Below the pieces are notes generated by a model. It worked only from the letters and a program-made list of their open reading frames with translations. It was not told where the DNA came from and did not search any database. A stretch of 8,780 nucleotides of DNA from an uncultured Selenomonadaceae bacterium (GTDB lineage Bacteria > Bacillota > Negativicutes > Selenomonadales > Selenomonadaceae). The DNA is taken from contig CAJOKY010000086.1 in NCBI GenBank assembly GCA_905235425.1, forward strand, positions 1-8,780. The letters are read 5' to 3'. This document shows, piece by piece, positions 1 through 5,870 of the stretch. Within the stretch, counting starts at the first letter, position 1; every line of letters begins with the position of its first letter. The translations under genes and the position numbers were made by a program.

Positions 1-897
1 CCGAATCCCCATGCAAATGAGTACGAAAATAATTTTGTTAATACTCCCTTAAGTTCAGCGTCGCAGAAAAATTTTCTGTTTATCATAACGCAGACACAAA
101 GCGGTATTCCCAAACTAACTATCGGGTATGTAAGAAAGTCAAAGTACGTCGTGACAATTCCAATGATTAAAAAGAAATATAAATAATTTTTGCCGCGCAG
201 GAGAAATTCATTTTTCCATAAAATAAAAATCGTCGCCAACAACATTATACAAAATATGTCTGTATTTTGAAAGTTCATCGCAGTTGTTACGGGGTTGATG
301 ACGGCAATGACTAGCAGGAACGCATACATTTCGCGCAGTCCCAATTTTTTGTAGATTAAAATCAATGCCGTTGCTATCAAAAACATTTGCCAATATAAAT
401 TTAATAAGCGCAAATCAGCCACATTAAAAAAGGTCAACGCGGGCTTTAAAATGACAAGGTAGCCGTGCCAATACAGCGGATAACACCAAACTGTTTCTAA
501 AGATTCGGGTTGAGGATTTTCCATTGCAAGCGTTAAAGTTTTTACAGGTGAACTGTCTACTAGATGCCATGAAGGATTGTTTGCTATCGACCACAACAAA
601 ACATCTACAGGGGTCACGTTCATCAACATCATTGAGTTGTCATCTACAGGGTACACAGGGTACGCCGCCTTCATCAACATAATTGCATCGGTGAAGTTGT
701 CAACCCTACTATGCAATACCCCCCCCCGTCCACAGAGGTTCTTGACCTTCTTTGTTATAGATAGCTAAGGAATTTTGCACATTGTAAATAATTTTGTCAG
801 TCGGCAATGAATAAGCAAAAGTCAACAGCAACGTCCCTAAAATTGTCGACGCGGCTATAATGCCAATCATTTTTCCTAGAGTAGAAATTTTTTCCAT
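1..897 (-). CDS. Multi-pass membrane protein, frameshifted at a G9 tract (candidate phase-variable gene, OFF); 3' end outside window
   Basis: Read from ATG at 897, the frame runs about 60 codons and stops (TAG) just after a run of nine G (719-727 on the plus strand). Dropping one G gives an uninterrupted frame to the window edge, about 298 visible residues. The start at 897 is preferred over ATG 906 because AAAGGTG (908-914) lies 10 nt upstream of it. The restored protein has a membrane segment near residues 9-29, a long non-membrane stretch with DNFTDAIML and YWHGYL, then four or more hydrophobic segments including TTYFDFLTYP. From memory, this pattern resembles uncharacterised polytopic envelope proteins of Firmicutes, perhaps GT-C-like or polymer-handling; I cannot name the family. 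Continuity of the downstream frame argues against an old pseudogene. The gene starts only about 40 bp after the terminator of the upstream receptor gene, and I see no convincing promoter, so read-through is possible. Confidence 0.72.
719..727 (-). repeat. Homopolymeric G9 tract (poly-C on plus strand) inside a coding region
   Basis: Nine consecutive C on the plus strand, G9 in the coding sense of the membrane protein. With nine G the frame ends in TAG four codons after the first codon touching the tract (ACG GGG GGG GGT ATT GCA TAG). With eight G (or eleven) it continues through GTA TTG CAT AGT into the long frame. Runs of this length are classic slipped-strand mispairing sites in contingency genes; they are also sites of sequencing error. 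Confidence 0.9.
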
Positions 898-937
898 AAA
901 AAGCATTCACCTTTATAAAATTTTTCATTATGCATTT

Positions 938-973
938 AAAAAGAGCCGCCGCAAAAATTTCTGCGACAGCCCT
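938..973 (-). terminator. Rho-independent terminator after the four-helix-bundle chemoreceptor
   Basis: On the minus strand, 962-973 can pair with 942-953 to form a 12-bp stem with several G-U pairs. The loop is 8 nt, and T residues (plus-strand A 938-941) follow. It lies about 40 bp past the receptor stop codon. On the plus strand the hairpin is also followed by T6 (973-978), so it may work in both directions. Confidence 0.75.
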
Positions 974-1010
974 TTTTTAGCGGATAAAATATTTTCAGTA
1001 ATTAATAATC

Positions 1011-2765
1011 TTAATAGCGGAAATTCTGCAAAGACGCCTGCAAGCCTTGTGCCAAACGAGCAAGTTCGTCACTGGCGGAAGCAATTTCTTCACCGGAGGC
1101 GGATTGTTGTTCGGACGCTGCGGAAACACTTTCCATTTCGCGTGAAACGTGGGCACTCTTGTCGGAAATATTTTGCGAATTGTCACGGATTTTGTCGGTA
1201 GCAGTGGCAACCGCGCCGAGTTCCTTAACCATATTCTTCGCTTCGCCTGCAACGTTATCAGTAGCCTCGCGAATTTCTTCAAATGTATCACGCAATTTTT
1301 CTACAGATTGAGTACCGGCACGAACAGCCGCGTTACCCTTCTGCATGGAGTCAACCGCGTTAATAGTTTCAGTCTGAATATCGCCGATAAGCGTGGCGAT
1401 TTTTTGAGCCGCGTTTTGAGATTCTTCAGCAAGTTTTCTAACTTCTTCCGATACAACGGCGAATCCTCTGCCATGTTCACCTGCGCGCGCAGCTTCTATG
1501 GCGGCGTTTAATGCAAGCAAGTTAGTCTGTTCGGCAATGCCTGAAATAGCCTCGACGATTTGCCCGATTTCTTGTGAACGTTTTCCGAGTTTGTCGACGG
1601 TAGCCGCCGAATCATTGACGATTTTTTCAACGCTGATAATTTGTTGCACGGAGGATTCTACAGCACTGCCGCCGTCCGTAGCAAGATTGTTAGCTTTAGT
1701 TGCATGAGCAGATACCGCATCGGCTGTTTTGCCGAGAAGTGAAATAGATTGAGTTGCCGCATTGATTAAGTCAAGAGCCTCACCTACGTTTTGTTGTTGT
1801 TCAACTACGGCGCTTGCAGAAGTTGTAACGGATTGCGCGACCTGTTCAGATGCCTGCGCGGATTGGTGCGCACTAGCAGTAAGCTCTTCTGAAGAGGCGG
1901 CTAATTGTTCGGCGGAATGGCTGGTTTGTTGTAAAAGTTTGCTGACTGTTTGGCGCATATCGCGAATGGCACCGGACATTACACCAAATTCATCACCGCG
2001 TGCAGGATCAATTAAGTGACTCTCTCTGAAGTCACCGGTTCTTAATTGACCGAAAAGTTCAATCATATTTTCGATAGGATGTGTAACACCCTTCATTACG
2101 ACAACGCTCAGAGCAATCAATATAATAAGGATACCGCCGGTTATAACGAACAGAGTACGAATAACAGACCCTACAGAATCTTCGCTTCTAACCCACATTT
2201 CTTGAGAATGTGTCATAACGTCATTTTGAATTTTAGACATATCTTCGCTTATTTTAACGGCATAGGGCATACATTCTGTTTCGTAATAATCCATTGCCCT
2301 ATCTCTATGGTCAGCCATTGCCAATTTGTCTGTAGCAGCGTTTACAGGAGGTTTCATATCTAAAAGCACTGCTGTTGTTTCTTTATATTTTTCCCAATCT
2401 TTTCTTACATGGTCGAGTGAAGCCACCAACTCCGGTTCATCTGCGACAATTTTAGAATAAGTTTCAAAAGCTTCTTCGCATTCTTTTAAAGCAGCATTGT
2501 ACTTGTCACGTCGCGATTGAGCTAAGGCCATATCCACCGAAAGAGGGGATAAAGTTGCCTGAACTTGCATATATCTTACATTGTAACGGCATAATCCTAC
2601 ATTATAGACCGATTGGAGATATTTATTATACATAATCTCCATTTCGTTTTTTGCCGTATTTACGGCATTGTAACCCGTAAAGGCTACTGCCAACAAGCCG
2701 ATAAGTGCGATAACATTAAGTATCAGTAACTTGTTAGACACTTTCAGATTGTCCATAAAACCCAT
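1011..2765 (-). CDS. Methyl-accepting chemotaxis protein with four-helix-bundle-like sensor
   Basis: 584-residue transmembrane chemoreceptor, expected to sit in polar arrays with CheW and CheA and to control flagellar rotation or a related output. Order: TM1 at about 12-31; an extracytoplasmic, mostly helical ligand-binding region at about 32-203 (no Cache motifs, so four-helix-bundle type is likely); TM2 at about 204-224; HAMP at about 225-277; then the cytoplasmic coiled-coil signalling domain. The near-invariant hairpin tip is at about 410-446 (EQTNLLALNAAIEAARAGEH, then GRGFAVV). A Glu/Gln-rich methylation-type segment is near 549-560 (ASEQQSASGEE). There is no C-terminal CheR-docking pentapeptide (ends NFRY). 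The ATG at 2765 has a strong ribosome binding site, AAGGAGG at 2774-2780, spaced 8 nt. The signalling half is clearly paralogous to the neighbouring receptor (3146-4948), but the sensors are unrelated. The ligand is unknown. Confidence 0.95.
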   Translation of the reverse strand: MGFMDNLKVSNKLLILNVIALIGLLAVAFTGYNAVNTAKNEMEIMYNKYLQSVYNVGLCRYNVRYMQVQATLSPLSVDMALAQSRRDKYNAALKECEEAFETYSKIVADEPELVASLDHVRKDWEKYKETTAVLLDMKPPVNAATDKLAMADHRDRAMDYYETECMPYAVKISEDMSKIQNDVMTHSQEMWVRSEDSVGSVIRTLFVITGGILIILIALSVVVMKGVTHPIENMIELFGQLRTGDFRESHLIDPARGDEFGVMSGAIRDMRQTVSKLLQQTSHSAEQLAASSEELTASAHQSAQASEQVAQSVTTSASAVVEQQQNVGEALDLINAATQSISLLGKTADAVSAHATKANNLATDGGSAVESSVQQIISVEKIVNDSAATVDKLGKRSQEIGQIVEAISGIAEQTNLLALNAAIEAARAGEHGRGFAVVSEEVRKLAEESQNAAQKIATLIGDIQTETINAVDSMQKGNAAVRAGTQSVEKLRDTFEEIREATDNVAGEAKNMVKELGAVATATDKIRDNSQNISDKSAHVSREMESVSAASEQQSASGEEIASASDELARLAQGLQASLQNFRY

Positions 2766-2780
2766 GACTACGTCCTCCTT

Positions 2781-2882
2781 ATCAGCGGTCTATACTGTTA
2801 GATTTGTCGCCAACAAATAAACGTCGGCAATAATTGCTTGAGATTTTACGGCAACAGCATTTAATCGTCACCAACCGCTAAT
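2781..2882 (-). promoter_or_regulatory. Possible structured 5' leader of the chemoreceptor gene
   Basis: On the minus strand, ATTAGCGGT (2882-2874) can pair with ACCGCTGAT (2789-2781), giving a 9-bp stem with one G-U pair. It encloses about 84 nt and ends directly against the AAGGAGG ribosome binding site (2774-2780). Inside is a perfect 6-bp hairpin (2802-2807 with 2813-2818, 5-nt loop). This layout resembles a closing stem that could mask the ribosome binding site, but I recognise no known riboswitch. An alternative reading of the same stretch is a weak sigma-28-like promoter: TAAA at 2845-2848 and GCCGACGT at 2821-2828, with a spacer of 16 rather than 15. Confidence 0.35.
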
Positions 2883-3007
2883 CTCACTAACTAATAAAAA
2901 AATGCCCTATCTTTCAGAAAAAATCCTGAAAACCGATTTTTTGTATAATACCACAATTATTTAACTTTCGTCTATATTTTTTTAATATTTTATGAAAAAT
3001 TTTTAAC
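2883..3007. other. AT-rich non-coding stretch upstream of the chemoreceptor leader
   Basis: Part of the 380-bp gap between the two receptor genes. It holds a short inverted repeat (TTTCAG 2912-2917 with CTGAAA 2926-2931) and a TATTAT that could be a minus-strand -10 (2945-2950) but lacks a recognisable -35 at the usual distance. I see no coding potential. Confidence 0.5.
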
Positions 3008-3037
3008 AAAAAAGCCGCAGGATAATTTCCCGCGACT
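3008..3037 (-). terminator. Rho-independent terminator of the sCache chemoreceptor gene
   Basis: On the minus strand, AGTCGCGGGA (3037-3028) pairs with TCCTGCGGCT (3022-3013) in a 10-bp stem with two G-U pairs and a 5-nt loop, followed by a T run (plus-strand A run at 3008-3012). It sits 108 bp beyond the stop codon, so the 7-bp repeat array at 3041-3145 would be transcribed as 3' untranslated RNA. Confidence 0.8.
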
Positions 3038-3040
3038 GGT

Positions 3041-3145
3041 TAGGGATTAGGGAGTAGTAAGTAGTGAGTAGTTAATACCTACCCTCTACCTCCTACTCTC
3101 TACCTTCTACTCTCTACTTTCTACTCTCTACCTTCTTACTCTTTA
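3041..3145. repeat. 15-unit degenerate heptamer array, inverted arrangement
   Basis: The 105 bp divide exactly into fifteen 7-bp units with no register slip. Five units are of TAGNNNN type on the plus strand (3041-3075). The following ten (3076-3145) are mostly of NYTCTAC type, which reads GTAGARN on the minus strand. The last unit abuts the receptor stop codon (3146-3148). The left arm is largely complementary to the right arm (about 20 of 24 positions in the best stretch I aligned), so the transcript could fold into a long imperfect hairpin. The pattern recalls the heptameric short tandemly repeated repetitive sequences known from cyanobacteria. Function unknown. Confidence 0.85.
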
Positions 3146-4948
3146 CTAAACTTTAAACTTTTCGGTGACATTCTGCAAATTCTCCGCCATTTCTGCAAGT
3201 GAACGGCTGGCGTCCGCAATTTCATGCATTGTAGCTGATTGTTCTTCGCTTGCGGCAGAAACTGTTTCAGACTCTTTTGCAACTTCACGGCTTTTAGTAT
3301 TGATATTGGAAACGGACTTTATGATAACGTCGGTGCTTTCAACAAGTTCGGCAACAATTTTTTCCATATGTGCAGAACCTTTTTCAACGTCGGTAACCAT
3401 AGCAATAATTTCGCTAAAAGTCCGTCCTGCGCCGTCAACCGCATCAGCGCCGTGTTGAACGTTGGTAACGCCGCCTTGCATAGCTTTTACTGCGTCTTGT
3501 GCCTTTTCTTGAATTGAACCGATTAAATCCGAAATTTCATGTGCGGAAAGTTGCGACTGCTCGGCAAGTTTACGAACTTCGTCCGCTACAACGGCAAAAC
3601 CTCTGCCGTGTTCACCGGCTCTTGCCGCCTCAATCGCCGCGTTAAGTGCGAGCAAATTGGTCTGATCGGCAATGGCAGCAATGGCGTCAACTATTTTACC
3701 GATTTTGTCCGATTCTTCGCCGAGTTTTTCGATAACATCGGCAGATTCGCTAACCGAAGTCTCAATCTTTTTCATTTGGTCAACGGCATTTTTGACGCTT
3801 TGTCCGCCTGCCTCTGCCGCCTTAGTAGTATCTTGAATTTTTTCGGAAGAAACTTTCAAAGTTTGACTTACGGAATCCATATGTTTTTTGAACGCATCCG
3901 CCTGTTTACTGGCATTTTCAACCTCGCTGAATTGCTCGGTACAAGCTCCGGCTACTGTTACGATTGAGTCCGCAACTTGATTAATTGCAACGGTAGATTG
4001 ATCCGCACTTGCAGTAAGTTGTTGCGACGCGGCGGCAACCTGTTCAGCAGAAGTTATAACTTTTTTCATCATATCGTTAATATTTTGACGCAATTTGACA
4101 ACTGCCCGCGCCATTACGCCCAATTCGTCCGCTCGCGACGTATCGTTCTGTTGAACTTCCTCATCGCCGCTCTTCAGACGAAAATCACCCGTGCTTAGTA
4201 CATTCAAAAATTTGGTGATTCTTTCAATAGGCGCAATAAGAGTCACTGACAGCGCTATAGCAACAAAGGTAATGATAATTTCAAGCACTACTATAACTAT
4301 AAGCGTGTTTATAATAGTTGACTGCAGATGCTCTGCTGAACGCGCCTGTTCCTTTGCAACTTGAGCGTCAATAGAATCAATCCAAACGCCGGTACCTATA
4401 ACCCATTTGTACGGTTCAAATGACGCCGTATAATTTCTTTTAGGTAAAGGTTCTGTCTGATTCGGTTTTGCAAACATTAAATCGGTAAAGCCGCCGCCTT
4501 GCTTGCGTCCGACTTCAATCATTTCCTTAATAAATTGGTTGCCGTGAGGATCGGTAAGATTTATGCGGGATTTTCCTTCAGTTTCTTTGCGTCCGAGAAG
4601 TACAACATTTATGCCGTCGTATGTGTCAATCCAAAAATATCCTGCATCGCCTTCGTAGCGCAAATTGCGCACAAGATCCGCCGCTTCCGTCATTGCTTGT
4701 TGCTCTGTAAGCAGCCCTGCCTGTTGGCGTTTGTAAACTGAATCTATCAGGCTTATTGCCGTTTGTGTTTGCGTGCGAAGTTGTAATTCCACGTCTCTTA
4801 ACAATGTAGCGCGAAATTCAGCAACTTGAACCTCTGCCCCCTTCATCATGTTGTAGATAAACACGCCGCCCACAAAAAGCATTGTAATCAGCGAAGAGCC
4901 AATCATCATAAGCAAAAATTGACTCTTCATAGAAGCTTTGTTACCCAA
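3146..4948 (-). CDS. Methyl-accepting chemotaxis protein with sCache_2 sensor
   Basis: About 600-residue chemoreceptor. Order from the TTG start: TM1 at about 11-34; extracytoplasmic single-Cache (sCache_2-type) domain at about 36-196, with the typical YFWIDTYDG, LTDPHGNQFIKEM, PKRNYTASFEPYKWVIGTGV and WIDSID stretches; TM2 at about 210-239; HAMP at about 240-292; then the signalling coiled coil with hairpin tip at about 425-460 (DQTNLLALNAAIEAARAGEH, then GRGFAVVADEVRKLAE). A methylation-type segment with ASEEQSAT lies near 566-573. There is no CheR-docking tail (ends EKFKV). Start choice: GTG at 4960 gives four more residues, but GGTGGAG fits as the ribosome binding site of TTG 4948 (6-nt spacing), whereas GTG 4960 has only a purine-rich stretch. 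The sensor should detect a small extracellular metabolite; the ligand cannot be read from sequence. It has its own terminator and so is probably a separate unit from the next receptor. Confidence 0.95.
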   Translation of the reverse strand: MGNKASMKSQFLLMMIGSSLITMLFVGGVFIYNMMKGAEVQVAEFRATLLRDVELQLRTQTQTAISLIDSVYKRQQAGLLTEQQAMTEAADLVRNLRYEGDAGYFWIDTYDGINVVLLGRKETEGKSRINLTDPHGNQFIKEMIEVGRKQGGGFTDLMFAKPNQTEPLPKRNYTASFEPYKWVIGTGVWIDSIDAQVAKEQARSAEHLQSTIINTLIVIVVLEIIITFVAIALSVTLIAPIERITKFLNVLSTGDFRLKSGDEEVQQNDTSRADELGVMARAVVKLRQNINDMMKKVITSAEQVAAASQQLTASADQSTVAINQVADSIVTVAGACTEQFSEVENASKQADAFKKHMDSVSQTLKVSSEKIQDTTKAAEAGGQSVKNAVDQMKKIETSVSESADVIEKLGEESDKIGKIVDAIAAIADQTNLLALNAAIEAARAGEHGRGFAVVADEVRKLAEQSQLSAHEISDLIGSIQEKAQDAVKAMQGGVTNVQHGADAVDGAGRTFSEIIAMVTDVEKGSAHMEKIVAELVESTDVIIKSVSNINTKSREVAKESETVSAASEEQSATMHEIADASRSLAEMAENLQNVTEKFKV

Positions 4949-4992
4949 AACAATCTCCACCCTTCTCTTCGTTGACGCAAAAAAAACATTAT

Positions 4993-5005
4993 GTACATAT
5001 TGTAC
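4993..5005. promoter_or_regulatory. Perfect palindrome GTACA-N3-TGTAC upstream of the sCache receptor
   Basis: GTACATATTGTAC is a perfect 5-bp inverted repeat with a 3-bp centre. It lies about 45 bp upstream of the receptor start, where a promoter or operator would be expected. It overlaps TACAAT, a possible minus-strand -10, but no good -35 is visible. A role as a regulator site is conjecture. Confidence 0.3.
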
Positions 5006-5060
5006 TGATTAAAGGGTATTCTATGATTTAAGGTAAACTTCCTGCCCATTATTCAGAAAA

Positions 5061-5094
5061 AATTTTATAAAATTTTATGAAATTTTATGAAATT
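5061..5094. repeat. Three tandem copies of a 10-bp AT-rich unit
   Basis: Copies AATTTTATAA (5061-5070), AATTTTATGA (5071-5080) and AATTTTATGA (5081-5090), plus a partial fourth. They lie between the divergent receptor gene and the QueC-like fragment. The last copy merges into the left 20-bp direct repeat described at 5081-5100. Confidence 0.8.
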
Positions 5095-5100
5095 AAGCTG
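5081..5100 (+). repeat. Left copy of a 20-bp direct repeat bounding the plus-strand island
   Basis: AATTTTATGAAATTAAGCTG here matches 5861-5880 at 18 of 20 positions (differences at positions 1 and 17). The copies are 780 bp apart in the same orientation. The sequence is AT-rich, so chance similarity is not excluded, but the pair exactly brackets the only plus-strand genes in the window. Confidence 0.5.
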
Positions 5101-5108
5101 GTTTTAAA

Positions 5109-5372
5109 TTGGGGAATTATAGGAATACGTCTATAGCTTTTATTCACGGTATAAGCGTGGTAGGCAATAATATGGAAGTCATTGCGCCGTTTTCAGATAT
5201 GGAAATAGACTTTAAAGACTATTTAACTCCCTTTGCCCTTGACTATAATATTGAACCTAACACTTTTCATTCTTGCGATGTTTCAAACATTCTTTGCGGA
5301 AAATGTATTGATTGCGAGGCATTAAAGCCAATAATCAAGGAACTTGAATTAAATGTCACGCATAAAATTTAA
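5109..5372 (+). pseudogene. C-terminal fragment of a QueC-like (7-cyano-7-deazaguanine synthase-like) PP-loop protein
   Basis: The open frame runs from TTG 5109 (an in-frame stop lies at 5094-5096) and encodes at most 87 residues. IAPFSDMEIDF at about 25-35 resembles the 'Pf/Pl..mtK.ei' segment late in QueC-type proteins. HSC at 54-56 followed by CGKCIDC at 63-69 gives four cysteines (56, 63, 66, 69) placed like the family's C-terminal zinc-binding cluster. The N-terminal ATP-pyrophosphatase part with its SGGxDS loop is absent, and the 148 bp upstream encode nothing like it. No convincing ribosome binding site precedes TTG 5109 or the internal ATG 5172. The best reading is a decayed or truncated remnant. 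Full-length relatives act in 7-deazaguanine synthesis and in some defence or modification systems (general knowledge). Active function here is doubtful. Confidence 0.5.
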
Positions 5373-5374
5373 TA

Positions 5375-5403
5375 TTGATTTTTAATTTACAGGATAGTAT
5401 AAT
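5375..5403 (+). promoter_or_regulatory. Sigma-A-type promoter for the peptide gene
   Basis: -35 TTGATT (5375-5380), a 17-bp spacer and a perfect -10 TATAAT (5398-5403). Transcription would start near 5409-5411. The promoter begins two bases after the stop codon of the QueC-like fragment, so the peptide gene is probably expressed independently of it. Confidence 0.75.
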
Positions 5404-5408
5404 ATCAA

Positions 5409-5485
5409 AAAATGTGGAATTTTTTTATAAGTTTTGGTCATATTCTCTTATAAATTATTTAATATTTAATAGTCATCCACATTTT
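5409..5485 (+). promoter_or_regulatory. Foldable 5' leader of the 65-aa peptide gene
   Basis: AAAATGTGGA (5409-5418) and TCCACATTTT (5476-5485) are a perfect 10-bp inverted repeat. The left arm sits at the predicted transcript start and the right arm about 11 nt before the ribosome binding site. Nested inside is a perfect 8-bp stem (TTTATAAG 5424-5431 with CTTATAAA 5447-5454, 15-nt loop). Two nested perfect stems in a roughly 100-nt leader suggest a regulatory RNA or a stabilised 5' end. AT-richness makes the inner stem weak evidence. No known riboswitch class is recognised. Confidence 0.5.
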
Positions 5486-5511
5486 AAATATAAAGGAAGG
5501 AGTAAGGAAAA

Positions 5512-5709
5512 ATGTCTAAAGGAATTTTTAGTATGGAGGCTTTTACAGATTCTACGACGTCTTCATCTGGCTCGGGTAAATCTGGTTCTAATTCTCGAGG
5601 TAGGTATACAATGCAGATTCGCCAGACGGGTAATTATCCAATGTCCCGTTCGAAAGGTAAAAGAGGGTCTAATAATAATCCTAAGCCTCAGGGTAGAGAT
5701 TCACAATGA
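5512..5709 (+). CDS. Small basic Ser/Gly/Asn-rich peptide of unknown function
   Basis: 65 residues, ATG start with a strong AAGGAG ribosome binding site (5497-5502, 9-nt spacing), preceded by a near-consensus promoter and a foldable leader and followed by a terminator. This gene architecture is better evidence of reality than the peptide itself. The N-terminus (MSKGIFSMEAFTDST) carries two of the three acidic residues. The rest is low-complexity: a Ser/Gly stretch at about 14-28, then a basic region with RGRYTMQIRQTGNYP (29-43) and KGKRGSNNNPKPQGR (48-62). There are about 11 Lys/Arg against 3 Asp/Glu, no cysteine, no signal peptide and no membrane segment. The split between an N-terminal segment and a compositionally distinct C-terminal part is compatible with a modified-peptide precursor, but no maturation enzyme is adjacent except the truncated QueC-like fragment. 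A nucleic-acid-binding small protein is an equal possibility. Confidence 0.65.
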   Translation: MSKGIFSMEAFTDSTTSSSGSGKSGSNSRGRYTMQIRQTGNYPMSRSKGKRGSNNNPKPQGRDSQ

Positions 5710-5749
5710 GACCGCGTCAAAGTTAATTTTAAAAACTGTTTTGTTTTTT

Positions 5750-5781
5750 GCCATAGAGGTGGTATACTCTATGGCTTTTTT
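5750..5781 (+). terminator. Rho-independent terminator after the 65-aa peptide gene
   Basis: Perfect 9-bp stem GCCATAGAG (5750-5758) with CTCTATGGC (5767-5775), 8-nt loop, then T6 (5776-5781). It lies 40 bp after the stop codon. The loop and right arm contain TATACT (5763-5768), which with TTGTTT (5741-5746, 16-bp spacer) might form a weak promoter for the next small ORF. Confidence 0.85.
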
Positions 5782-5804
5782 AGTTACAGTAAGGAGTGGT
5801 TAAA

Positions 5805-5870
5805 ATGTTAAACCGCAATCCGCCTAAATATCAGACAAAAAGAGTGGGAAATCCTCATCGTATTTTATGA
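5805..5870 (+). CDS. 21-aa basic peptide ORF with strong ribosome binding site
   Basis: ATG 5805 to TGA 5868-5870 encodes MLNRNPPKYQTKRVGNPHRI plus a final Leu. AAGGAG at 5791-5796 with 8-nt spacing is an excellent ribosome binding site, which is the main reason to call it. The peptide is rich in Pro, Asn and basic residues, with no acidic residue and no cysteine. Its basic, Pro/Asn-containing character loosely echoes the C-terminal part of the 65-aa peptide. It lies beyond that gene's terminator, so it needs read-through or the weak promoter overlapping the hairpin. Its stop codon falls within the right 20-bp direct repeat, two bases from the end of the convergent 223-aa gene. It is below the length most gene finders report; function unknown. 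Confidence 0.45.
   Translation: MLNRNPPKYQTKRVGNPHRIL

Noticed and set aside
2781..3000. c-di-GMP-I riboswitch upstream of the chemoreceptor
   Set aside because: The location would suit one, but I could not find the conserved core or tetraloop-receptor sequences on the minus strand.
3041..3145. CRISPR array
   Set aside because: Units are 7 bp, degenerate and contiguous, without spacers; part is inverted. No cas genes nearby.
1149..4741. Several plus-strand open frames of 70-140 codons opposite the two chemoreceptor genes
   Set aside because: They are antisense shadows of strongly conserved MCP coding sequence, have no consistent ribosome binding sites and give Ser/Phe/Cys-rich nonsense translations.
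5375..5803. Plus-strand open frame of 142 codons overlapping the 65-aa peptide gene
   Set aside because: It runs through the promoter, leader, peptide gene in another frame and the terminator hairpin, and has no ribosome binding site. The 65-aa frame has all the signals.
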